A stretch of DNA of 35,094 nucleotides from an uncultured Gammaproteobacteria bacterium (lineage in GTDB: Bacteria > Pseudomonadota > Gammaproteobacteria > Berkiellales > Berkiellaceae), in assembly GCA_902826485.1 (NCBI GenBank), contig CADEEZ010000021.1:1-35094 (forward strand). Reading direction: 5' to 3'. Below, piece after piece: positions 1 through 7,663 of the stretch; the stretch's first letter is position 1; every line of letters starts with the position of its first letter. Under the pieces are notes generated by a model. It was not told where the DNA came from and did not search any database. It was given only the letters and a program-made list of their open reading frames with translations. The position numbers and the translations under genes were made by a program.

Positions 1-115
1 GCAGTATACTAAGAAACTAAGCTCAAAGCTAAGGGGGTAGCAAACTATTGGATGAAAGGTTGAATTTAACAGACAAATTTTAAACAAATAAGCTATCTAG
101 AAAACTTATTATTTA

Positions 116-149
116 TGGATCCCGCGGACTCGCCGCGGTACGTAGAGAG
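116..149 (+). repeat. 34-bp palindromic element, copy A
   Basis: Contains a 6-bp perfect stem (CCGCGG at 122-127 and 133-138) with a 5-base loop, followed by the tail TACGTAGAGAG. An inverted copy lies at 3741-3774 with differences only in the loop and at a few edge positions. The two copies face each other across ppc and the LOG gene. It resembles a REP-like intergenic element; there is no T-run, so a simple intrinsic terminator is unlikely. Confidence 0.75.
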
Positions 150-176
150 AACACCATAGTACGCCAACTAAGTTAT

Positions 177-2891
177 TTACCCCGTGTTTCTCATCCCTGC
201 TGCAATACCAGCAATACTAATTAACAAAGCATGTTCTATGAGTTCGTCTGTTTTATCCGCGCGTGATCGCTTTAATAATTCTACCTGTAAAATATTTAAG
301 GTTTGAATGTAAGGCTCACGCACCTGGATTGATCTAAATAAACTAGGCTGCTCAGAAAGTAATTTTGGCACTTGTAATGCCGTCATCACTTCATGTTGTG
401 TGTCTTTAAAATAAGTTTGTAATAAATCCGACAGTTCTTTTACAGGGGTTGAATTAATTTCACCTAACACTTCATCATAATACTTTGCCAATTCAGGAGA
501 GGCTTTAGATAACACCATTTCAATCATATTTAATAATGAATGAAAGAATGGCCACTGTGTGATCATTTCATGAGCCGCTTTAGGATGTTTTTCTCGCAAA
601 TTTTTCATCCCCAAACCTACCCCAAGCCAAGCGGGCAAAATCAGTCGATTTTGCGTCCAGGCAAACACCCATGGGATCGCTCTTAAGCTAGATAACGCTT
701 GTAGCGCATTTCGTTTAGCAGGTCGTGAGCCAATACTGAGTTGGCCAATTTCTTGTATGGGTGTGACTGCATTAAAATAGGCCATAAAATCTTTTCGATT
801 TAATATTTCTCTATACAATTGGCAAGAAGATTGAGCCAAGTGCCCCATATATTCGCGCCAATTATCTTTTGGCATGGGCGGCGGCTGTAAAGAGGCTTCT
901 AGTGTTGCACTGGTATAAACGGCTAATGATCTTAAGGCTGCTTGCCAAAAACCATATTTATGACGAATCACTTCACCTTGCTCTGTCACCCGCAAACTCC
1001 CCCCAACAGAACCTGGTGGCTGAGATAAAACCGCATAGTGTGCCGGTGCTCCTCCTCGCCCTACTGTGCCCCCTCGTCCATGGAACAAAGTCAGATGAAT
1101 GTTATGGCCTTTTGCTAAAGCGACTAATTTTTCTTGCGCCGTATATTGTGCCCAACTGGCTGCTAATATGCCCGCGTCTTTACTCGAATCTGAATAGCCA
1201 ATCATAATTTCTTGTTTATGTTGAATGGTATCTCTATACCAATCGAGGTTAAATAGCTCGGCCATAATGCTTTGCGCATTTTCTAAATCTGATAAGGTTT
1301 CGAATAAGGGTACTACTCTAAGTGGAAGCAACACGCCCGCTTCTCTTTGCAACAACATCACGGCTAAAATATCTGAAGGGGCTTTGGTCATAGAAATAAC
1401 GTAAGCACCTAAGGTATCGGGCAACTGCTTTGCCAGCATTTGAACCGTTTTCCATACTTCTGATGACATTTCTGTCAATTGTAAATTGGGTGAAATAAGC
1501 GGTCTTTTAGCTTGTAATTCTGTTAATAAAAATTGTTGTTTTTGGGTTTCTGACCACTCGTGATAATGCCCTAGCCCTAAATGAACCGTAATTTCATCTA
1601 ATAAATTCGCATGCAGAGATGATTCTTGACGAATATCTAACCGCATTAAAGACACCCCAAAAGAGGCTACTCGACGTATCGTATCCGTTAGCTCCCCTTC
1701 TGCAATAATGTCAGCTTTAGAAGCTTTCATTGAGTTGTAACACAGTAGTAAAGGCGTAAGCAGTTGTGATTTATGGGTAAATAATTCCGCTTCGGGTACC
1801 GAAGTTGCAATACCATTGATCTTATTTTCTATCCACTTTTGTGTTTTTAATAATCGTTCTCGGGGTTCTCTCAGTAAGGCTCTATAAGGCTCATGTGCGC
1901 CCTCTCCCACTTGTTGACGTACATGGCTGTCACATAAAGTCATGGATAAATTGGCGCTCAGATGTGTTAGGGCTTGCCAATATAGCTCACATGCTTTCCA
2001 TCTCATCATTAACAAGGTTTGGCGGGTTATTTTTGCCGTGACGTTAGGATTGCCATCTCTGTCACCGCCCATCCAAGTACTAAAGCGAATGGGCGAATCG
2101 AGCAAACTCAAGCCCTTTAAGCCGTTATCCAAGCAGGCTTTATTGAGTTGTTTGAGATGTTCGGGTAAAGCGTACCATAAGCTGCTTTCTACTACCGCTA
2201 AGCCCCACTTTACTTCATCAATGGGACTAGGCCGTTTTTTCCGAATTTCATCCGATTGCCAGATGCTGGTGATTTCTCTGTATAGCGATTCTATGCTATT
2301 TTTTTCTTCTTCTTGAGTCAGATCGCTTTTGTCTAAGGTAGATAATACTTCACTGATGAAATCATATTTTTGCATTAACGTTCGGCGAGTTACTTCGGTT
2401 GGATGCGCAGTTAAAACCAAATCGATGTTAAGCGTCGAAATTTGCGCTTGTAATCGATCTTTGGAAATAGGCCAATTTTTAGTTTGTTCAAAAAATGCGG
2501 CTAATGAACCATCTTGAGGCGTGGTTTCGTTTTCACGTTGATGCCATAACGCTCTTCTTAAACGATGATGATTTTCAGCTATATTCGATAAATTTAAAAA
2601 GAACCCAAAAGCTCTAGTGATCGCCAATAAATCAGCTGAGTTTAGCTGAGATAATAACTTAACAAGGGTTTGCTTAGCCGCTTCAGATTCAGTTTCTGTT
2701 AAAATAGATTTAGAGAGTGAACGGATCGATTCAATCGTCTGATAGATTTGATCGCTGACTTGCTCTCTAATCACTCTTCCAAGTAAGTCGCCTAATAACC
2801 TAATATCATGACGAAGTTTACTATGTGGATCGGCTTCTTCCAAAGAGTGAGCTTGCTGCATATCTATCATATCTACCCTATAAGTTAACAT
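177..2891 (-). CDS. ppc: Phosphoenolpyruvate carboxylase
   Basis: Cytosolic enzyme that carboxylates phosphoenolpyruvate to oxaloacetate and so refills the TCA cycle. The 904-residue product is close to the usual bacterial length (about 880-930). Visible signatures are LTAHPTEVTRRT near residue 160, with the catalytic His at about 163, the GYSDSSKDAG segment, and the glycine-rich FHGRGGTVGRGG loop near residues 600-612. The C-terminus ends in MRNTG, as expected for this family. The start is the ATG at 2889-2891; in-frame ATGs at codons 8 and 11 are alternatives because no strong ribosome site decides. It is divergent from the LOG-family gene, with a 97-bp shared upstream region. Identification is secure; the exact start is not. 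Confidence 0.97.
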   Translation of the reverse strand: MLTYRVDMIDMQQAHSLEEADPHSKLRHDIRLLGDLLGRVIREQVSDQIYQTIESIRSLSKSILTETESEAAKQTLVKLLSQLNSADLLAITRAFGFFLNLSNIAENHHRLRRALWHQRENETTPQDGSLAAFFEQTKNWPISKDRLQAQISTLNIDLVLTAHPTEVTRRTLMQKYDFISEVLSTLDKSDLTQEEEKNSIESLYREITSIWQSDEIRKKRPSPIDEVKWGLAVVESSLWYALPEHLKQLNKACLDNGLKGLSLLDSPIRFSTWMGGDRDGNPNVTAKITRQTLLMMRWKACELYWQALTHLSANLSMTLCDSHVRQQVGEGAHEPYRALLREPRERLLKTQKWIENKINGIATSVPEAELFTHKSQLLTPLLLCYNSMKASKADIIAEGELTDTIRRVASFGVSLMRLDIRQESSLHANLLDEITVHLGLGHYHEWSETQKQQFLLTELQAKRPLISPNLQLTEMSSEVWKTVQMLAKQLPDTLGAYVISMTKAPSDILAVMLLQREAGVLLPLRVVPLFETLSDLENAQSIMAELFNLDWYRDTIQHKQEIMIGYSDSSKDAGILAASWAQYTAQEKLVALAKGHNIHLTLFHGRGGTVGRGGAPAHYAVLSQPPGSVGGSLRVTEQGEVIRHKYGFWQAALRSLAVYTSATLEASLQPPPMPKDNWREYMGHLAQSSCQLYREILNRKDFMAYFNAVTPIQEIGQLSIGSRPAKRNALQALSSLRAIPWVFAWTQNRLILPAWLGVGLGMKNLREKHPKAAHEMITQWPFFHSLLNMIEMVLSKASPELAKYYDEVLGEINSTPVKELSDLLQTYFKDTQHEVMTALQVPKLLSEQPSLFRSIQVREPYIQTLNILQVELLKRSRADKTDELIEHALLISIAGIAAGMRNTG

Positions 2892-2927
2892 ATTCGCTAA
2901 TTATGAAATCATCGTGAATTTATCTAT

Positions 2928-2956
2928 ACTATATATAGTTAGTCTGAGAATAACAA
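2928..2956 (-). promoter_or_regulatory. Candidate sigma-70 promoter for ppc
   Basis: Read on the minus strand: TTGTTA (2956-2951), a 17-base spacer, then TATAGT (2933-2928), about 37 bases before the ppc ATG. The region is very AT-rich, so a chance match is possible. Confidence 0.35.
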
Positions 2957-2988
2957 AAATTGCCCTCTTGATATAAAAAAGGATGATT

Positions 2989-3723
2989 ATGACCAAAGTC
3001 AAAACCCCGGGCAAAGAAGCTCGCCCAACCGTGCCAACCATTAATGATTCTTTGATGAGTCGTGAATCTTGGAAAATTTTTCAAGTAATGGCTGAACTGG
3101 TAGATGGATTTGAAAGACTTGTCCACATTAAACCTTCTGTGAGTATATTTGGCTCAGCACGCACCAAACCTGGTGCCCCCTATTATGAATTAACTTACGA
3201 AACCGCCAAATTGTTATCTAATTCTGGCTTTTCAGTGGTAACGGGCGGTGGCCCAGGGATCATGGAAGCAGGCAATAAAGGGGCAAATGAAGGTGCTTCA
3301 CTTAGCATTGGCTTAAATATTGTCTTGCCTAACGAAGAATGCACCAATGATTATCAAGATATTTCATTAAGATTTAGACACTTTTTTACCCGTAAAGTGA
3401 TGTTTGTGAAATATGCTGCCGCTTACGTAGTGATGCCAGGGGGTTATGGGACTTTAGACGAAGTGGCTGAAATTCTTGCCCTGGTTCAAACCAAAAAAAC
3501 CCGTCGTATTCCCATTGTTTTAGTACATGAACCTTTTTGGCGTGATTTAATTAAATGGTTTAAAAACCATTTAGTGAAAGAAGGCATGATTGAAGAAAAA
3601 GATCTCGATTTATTCACCATTGTGAATAAGCCAGAAGAAGCCGTTGCGGTCATTAAAGAGTTTTACAAAGACAGAAGTTACGATCCGTCTGAACGTGAAA
3701 AACAAATGATGGCAGGGTTATAA
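2989..3723 (+). CDS. LOG-family (TIGR00730-type) nucleotide phosphoribohydrolase
   Basis: Rossmann-like protein of the lysine decarboxylase-like/LOG superfamily. Characterised members cleave nucleoside 5'-monophosphates to free base and ribose 5-phosphate. Signatures are GGGPGIMEA (about residues 86-94), an Arg-Lys pair near 135, and PGGYGTLDE (about 150-158), which holds the catalytic Glu. Length is 244 residues. The ATG at 2989 is chosen because AAAAGGA lies 5-6 bases upstream; the ATG at 2983 overlaps that site. The gene is followed by copy B of the palindromic element. Substrate cannot be read from sequence, and old labels such as lysine decarboxylase should not be used. Confidence 0.9.
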   Translation: MTKVKTPGKEARPTVPTINDSLMSRESWKIFQVMAELVDGFERLVHIKPSVSIFGSARTKPGAPYYELTYETAKLLSNSGFSVVTGGGPGIMEAGNKGANEGASLSIGLNIVLPNEECTNDYQDISLRFRHFFTRKVMFVKYAAAYVVMPGGYGTLDEVAEILALVQTKKTRRIPIVLVHEPFWRDLIKWFKNHLVKEGMIEEKDLDLFTIVNKPEEAVAVIKEFYKDRSYDPSEREKQMMAGL

Positions 3724-3740
3724 AAGCCTACGATCCCCTA

Positions 3741-3774
3741 TTCTCTACGTACCGCGGTTTGTCCGCGGTATCCA
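3741..3774 (-). repeat. 34-bp palindromic element, copy B (inverted)
   Basis: Stem TACCGCGG (3750-3757) pairs with CCGCGGTA (3763-3770) around a 5-base loop, flanked by TTCTCTACG. Its reverse complement aligns with 116-149 over the full 34 bases, with about five differences. It lies between the ends of two convergent genes. Confidence 0.75.
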
Positions 3775-3777
3775 GTA

Positions 3778-3993
3778 CTATGATTTCTTCAAAAAACAGG
3801 TTTTTAATACCAACCCTTTTACTTTATCTGCGTTACATTCAATTTCTTCAGGGTCGTCAGTGAGACGTATGTTTTTTATGCTTGTGCCACGTTTAAGGGT
3901 AACTGAGGTGCCTTTTACTTTTAAATCTTTAATGACTTGAACTGAATCGCCATCATTTAAAATATTGCCATTGCTGTCTTTGGTTTCTGTCAT
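3778..3993 (-). CDS. PhnA/YjdM C-terminal-domain protein
   Basis: Short protein (71 residues) matching the conserved C-terminal domain of the PhnA/YjdM family: NGN..NDGDSVQVIKDLKVKG followed by RGTSIKNIRL and a basic end (LKKS). Full-length YjdM proteins are about 110 residues with an N-terminal zinc ribbon; that part is absent here, although domain-only members exist in other bacteria. The start is the ATG at 3993, preceded by GAGTG. A TTG four codons further upstream is less likely. It is not in a phosphonate cluster, so a role in phosphonate use should not be assumed. Function unknown. Confidence 0.8.
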   Translation of the reverse strand: MTETKDSNGNILNDGDSVQVIKDLKVKGTSVTLKRGTSIKNIRLTDDPEEIECNADKVKGLVLKTCFLKKS

Positions 3994-4081
3994 TTTTTCA
4001 CTCAAAATAGATGATAAATTTAAGATGAGATGAATTATAATATTTTTATGATTTTAATCCTATAGAGTTAGTTAATTAAAC

Positions 4082-4681
4082 ATGCAAGATCCTATTATCC
4101 ATAATAATGCCATCTACAATAAAAGCCTTGAATCCTACCCGAATGATTATAGAGGGGTAAAATGGGAAAATGCCGAATCTCAATTTATCCGGTTCAAAAT
4201 TCTGTGTGAAATTTCACCTTTATTGTTTACTACCTCCGTGCTAGATGTGGGTTGCGGTTTAGGGCATTTAGTTGATTATTTAATGAGTCAAAATTTTAAA
4301 GGGTCTTATAAAGGAATAGATATCTGTAATAAAATGATTGAATTGGCAAAAAAAAGACATCCACAATTACCGTTTGAGCATAATCATATCGAAAATATAG
4401 CCGAAAAAAGCGTAGACTATATTTTAGCTAGTGGCATATTCGCTTTTGTCGATTTTACTCAACTGCAATTAATTATCCAATTATTATATGCTAAAGCCAG
4501 TAAAGGCGTTGCTTTTAATTGCTTAAGCCCTTATATTTTAGAAAATAAAAAAGAGCTTGAATTATTTTATCCAAGCCCTAGTGAAGTGTTTGACTTGTGC
4601 AAAAGGCTTACTCCTTATGTCACCTTAAGGCACGATTATTTAGAAAATGATTATACTATTTTTCTTTACAAAAATTTATAA
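4082..4681 (+). CDS. Class I SAM-dependent methyltransferase
   Basis: A 199-residue protein with a clear methyltransferase motif I, VLDVGCGLGHLVDYL (about residues 52-66), and an acidic strand-2 end, GIDICNKMIELAKKR, typical of SAM ribose binding. Post-motif segment DYILASGIFAFV corresponds to strand 4. There is no recognisable substrate domain, so the substrate (small molecule, lipid or protein) is unknown. Its 3' end overlaps the convergent RasGEF-domain gene by 6 bp. No good ribosome site is seen before the ATG. Confidence 0.8.
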   Translation: MQDPIIHNNAIYNKSLESYPNDYRGVKWENAESQFIRFKILCEISPLLFTTSVLDVGCGLGHLVDYLMSQNFKGSYKGIDICNKMIELAKKRHPQLPFEHNHIENIAEKSVDYILASGIFAFVDFTQLQLIIQLLYAKASKGVAFNCLSPYILENKKELELFYPSPSEVFDLCKRLTPYVTLRHDYLENDYTIFLYKNL

Positions 4682-6733
4682 TTTCAGGCGTCTTTCAATA
4701 CACGGATCAGAATCACCGTGGTTCACCATAGACATTTCCGATAATTTAATTTTTTCAAAACAGACACTATTTATTTTATCTATTCGCTTGGCCAAATCAA
4801 AGACTAACATAAAATTTCGACCGGCATGCAATTTAATTTTATTTGATAATAATAATCCCGTTTGTACCTCTGCTAAGCTTACGTCTTTCTTGAACACTTT
4901 ATCTTCTAGAAACTCTATTAATTTAAAATACGCTTTTGGAATAGTATAATGGTGATGGTGATTGGTAAATTGTAAGTATAAAGGCAAAGATCTTTTTAAT
5001 AAAACCATGCCAGCCAAATCATTTATCGTTTTACACTTAGAAATATCAGGTACTTCTCTAGGGAAAGCATGCAAGGATGTCTCATACACTTTATCTTCAT
5101 CTAAGACAATATTTTTCATTTTGCTTAATGAGATACAGGTTTGCAGAGGTTTTGCTCTATATAATTGTGCCAGGCTATCATCTAGATGACCAAACATCCC
5201 ACCAAGCAATTCAAATTTTTCAACATTTAAACTACCATCTACTTGTAAAGTGGGATTCCCGTCCTCTGCAAAAGTTAATTCTTTCAAATGAACTCCTAAA
5301 ACCGGTATAACAATTTTATTATCACTCACAGCCAATTTAATTGCCGCGCGATAGTTTTTCATTGAACTGTCATACGAAAAAAGTTTTTCAATATCGTGCA
5401 ATATTGCGTTGATGAATGGAACGGTTTTCAGGTAGTTTAATCTCGAAACTGCAACATGATTCAAACCAGAATAAATAGCATGCGCCGTATTAAAATCACC
5501 CAATTGAATCAGTTTTGTGCATGCTTGTACATAAAATGACATAACATTAACCTGGTGATGATAGCTTAAGCTATGTACAATATCATTTGTTGTTTGATAT
5601 GAAAGCACGTTATAATCTGCAATAATTTTTTTAAGCGTCTGTCCTTCGGAATTCGGATCGTTTAAATTTTTAGACCAGGCCAGATGATAAAAATCCTCTG
5701 GCAAAACATTTAAGAAATTATGATAAGCAATATTTTTTAAGGCATAAGCAAATTGTTCTGAAAATACCTCTAATGACTTTTTGTCAATTTCTTCGGTTAA
5801 TTCAAATTTAACAATTTTTTCCAAATCCATTAATGCTAATTTTGCAGAACCATCTATCTTTTTAATCAGCTCTTCTCTTTTTCCATCGTAGGCACCTGCC
5901 TGCAAAGCAACCAAGGACAATTGGTTTTTTAAAATATTCAATGTGTTATCATTAACATCTGTATATAACATTAACCGTTTTATAATTTCACAATATAATA
6001 TAACTTGTTCAGATTGATTAATTCTTTCAAGTAAAACAGCATCTGGATCTTTCAAAAATTCAGTTAGAAAATGCATAGATTTTTTATTTCGATCAATTAA
6101 AATCAATTTAGTCAATAGCTTTTCTAATTCATTTGCAAGATACTGAACATTGTCGGGGGTGGCGTATAAGTTTACTAAATCATGGATATTTCTTAATATA
6201 TCCATCGGAATCGTAACAGAAAACATACCGCGATATATCTTCTGACGTTGTTCAAAGGTATATTCATTACTAAAGAGTGTCATCTTAAGCAAATCTTTAT
6301 TTAAAAGATTTTGATATGCAGTTGTAAATTCTTTTTTTATTCTATCAGGATCTAATTCTGAATTAAAATTGTGCGGAAAATATAACTTAACATAATAACC
6401 ATATGGAATTTCCACAAAATTAAAGGATATGTTAAATTTTTTCATCGTACTTTCAAATGCGATTATCGCTTCCTGACTCGGAGAGAGAATATGCACATAA
6501 TTTTCTCCATTTTCAAAAATATGCACATCAATAAAATCATTTTTAAACTCGCCAAAAAAATTTTTAACCACTGAAAAAATATGCTCATCTTCGCTCTTTG
6601 CAAAATGCATCCCATTTTTTTTCGGGCAAAACATATTCTCCATAAAATTTTCTTCGAAAAACAATCGAGCTTCTGCCCATTTTTTTTCTGATTTTTTTAT
6701 CAATGACATTTCTGTGTCAATATCCATGTCCAT
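4676..6733 (-). CDS. RasGEF (CDC25)-domain protein, candidate secreted effector
   Basis: A 685-residue protein. Residues of about 330-525 read as a eukaryotic RasGEF catalytic domain: a helical start (LKNIAYHNFLNVLPEDFYHLAWSK split by a short insert), then SFYVQACTKLIQLGDFNTAH, GLNHVAVSRLNYL, a YRAAI segment and IPVLGVHLKELTF, in the order seen in CDC25 domains. Residues 1-330 are unrecognised, helical and rich in Lys, Asn and Phe. A His-rich patch lies near 592-595. RasGEF domains are rare in bacteria; known cases include Legionella effectors. There is no signal peptide, consistent with delivery by a Dot/Icm-type system, though that is inferred. The ATG at 6733 is preferred because GAGAGGTGA precedes it. 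The upstream TTG at 6757 lacks such a site. Confidence 0.75.
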   Translation of the reverse strand: MDMDIDTEMSLIKKSEKKWAEARLFFEENFMENMFCPKKNGMHFAKSEDEHIFSVVKNFFGEFKNDFIDVHIFENGENYVHILSPSQEAIIAFESTMKKFNISFNFVEIPYGYYVKLYFPHNFNSELDPDRIKKEFTTAYQNLLNKDLLKMTLFSNEYTFEQRQKIYRGMFSVTIPMDILRNIHDLVNLYATPDNVQYLANELEKLLTKLILIDRNKKSMHFLTEFLKDPDAVLLERINQSEQVILYCEIIKRLMLYTDVNDNTLNILKNQLSLVALQAGAYDGKREELIKKIDGSAKLALMDLEKIVKFELTEEIDKKSLEVFSEQFAYALKNIAYHNFLNVLPEDFYHLAWSKNLNDPNSEGQTLKKIIADYNVLSYQTTNDIVHSLSYHHQVNVMSFYVQACTKLIQLGDFNTAHAIYSGLNHVAVSRLNYLKTVPFINAILHDIEKLFSYDSSMKNYRAAIKLAVSDNKIVIPVLGVHLKELTFAEDGNPTLQVDGSLNVEKFELLGGMFGHLDDSLAQLYRAKPLQTCISLSKMKNIVLDEDKVYETSLHAFPREVPDISKCKTINDLAGMVLLKRSLPLYLQFTNHHHHYTIPKAYFKLIEFLEDKVFKKDVSLAEVQTGLLLSNKIKLHAGRNFMLVFDLAKRIDKINSVCFEKIKLSEMSMVNHGDSDPCIERRLKL

Positions 6734-6826
6734 ACACTCACCTCTCAACTGTATCAATTTTAATTAAGATAAGGTAAGTATTGCAGCTATGTAATACGAT
6801 TGAATAAAAGGGGTAAAATTTAGACG

Positions 6827-6862
6827 AAAAATCAGATTAAAGGTAATGAACTACTGATTTTT
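6827..6862 (-). terminator. Possible terminator after mazG
   Basis: On the minus strand AAAAATCAG (6862-6854) pairs with CTGATTTTT (6835-6827) around an 18-base loop. It spans the mazG stop codon. The stem is A/T-rich and the loop long, so it is only a weak candidate. Confidence 0.3.
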
Positions 6863-7663
6863 TATTTTATTCCAGAGGAGATCTAGTTCATCTATAGAAC
6901 AGGTATAAAGCTCTTTACCTAACGAGTGAATATGGGCTTCAAGCTGCTGAAACCGTTTAGTAAACTTATGACTGGCTAATCTTAAAGTTTGTTCACTATC
7001 AAAACCATTGTGTCTTATCAAATTCACAACCGTAAATAATACATCCCCTAATTCTTCTTGAATTTTATTTGGATGATTATGCACCAGTGCTTCTTGATAT
7101 TCTAAAACCTCTTCTTGAAGTTTATCGATGATATCTGTTGTTTTTTCCCAATCAAACCCTTGCGACGCTGCCTGCTTTTGTATTTTTTGCGCATAAGATA
7201 AAGCAGGTAAATTAAGGGGGATATTAGACAAAACTGAATTCATAGAGTTAGAATCAGACGTTTTAGTTTTTTGTTCAGATTCTTGCTTTTTAATTTCAAT
7301 CCAATTTTTTTCTAACTCTGCCAAACTTGGATTTTTTTGAAGATGATCTTCATCAAATAAATGGGGATGTCTGCGTGTGATTTTTTCATCCAACCCTTCA
7401 ATAATATCGTCAAAATTAAAATCACCCTGTTCGTGAGCAAAATCAGCATAAATTAAAATAGAATATAATAAATCGCCTAGCTCATATTTCAATTCATTCA
7501 TTTTTTTATTTTCAACGGCATCGGCAACTTCATAAGCTTCTTCAAGGGTATGCGGCACAATAGAGGCTAATGTTTGTTGCAACATCCAAGGGCAACCGTT
7601 TTTTTTGTCTCGCAGTTGTCGGATCTTATCTATCAAATTATCTAAATTAGATTGATTTGGCAC
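6851..7663 (-). CDS. mazG: Nucleoside triphosphate pyrophosphohydrolase MazG
   Basis: Hydrolyses NTPs and dNTPs to monophosphate and pyrophosphate; in E. coli it is linked to house-cleaning of aberrant nucleotides and to ppGpp levels. Two MazG helical domains are visible: residues of about 20-120 (HTLEEAYEV, ELKYELGDLLY) and 165-255 (KLQEEVLEYQEAL, IQEELGDVLF), both keeping the ExxE...ExxD metal ligands. The usual CPWDxxQT motif reads CPWMLQQT here. Length 270 residues is normal. The start is a GTG at 7663 with TGGAAG upstream, and it overlaps the 3' end of relA by 17 bp, so the genes are probably co-transcribed and translationally coupled. Confidence 0.95.
   Translation of the reverse strand: MPNQSNLDNLIDKIRQLRDKKNGCPWMLQQTLASIVPHTLEEAYEVADAVENKKMNELKYELGDLLYSILIYADFAHEQGDFNFDDIIEGLDEKITRRHPHLFDEDHLQKNPSLAELEKNWIEIKKQESEQKTKTSDSNSMNSVLSNIPLNLPALSYAQKIQKQAASQGFDWEKTTDIIDKLQEEVLEYQEALVHNHPNKIQEELGDVLFTVVNLIRHNGFDSEQTLRLASHKFTKRFQQLEAHIHSLGKELYTCSIDELDLLWNKIKNQ

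Noticed and set aside
869..1207. Open frame of 112 codons on the plus strand
   Set aside because: Antisense to ppc; no recognisable protein, and ppc is certain here.
1942..2316. Open frame of 124 codons on the plus strand
   Set aside because: Antisense to ppc; composition follows the codon pattern of the real gene.
2983..3723. Lysine decarboxylase label for the LOG-family gene
   Set aside because: The PGGxGTxxE family was misnamed; known members are phosphoribohydrolases.
4676..4952. His-rich NHHHHY segment as a possible metal-binding domain of the RasGEF protein
   Set aside because: Four His in a row without further ligands; too little to claim.
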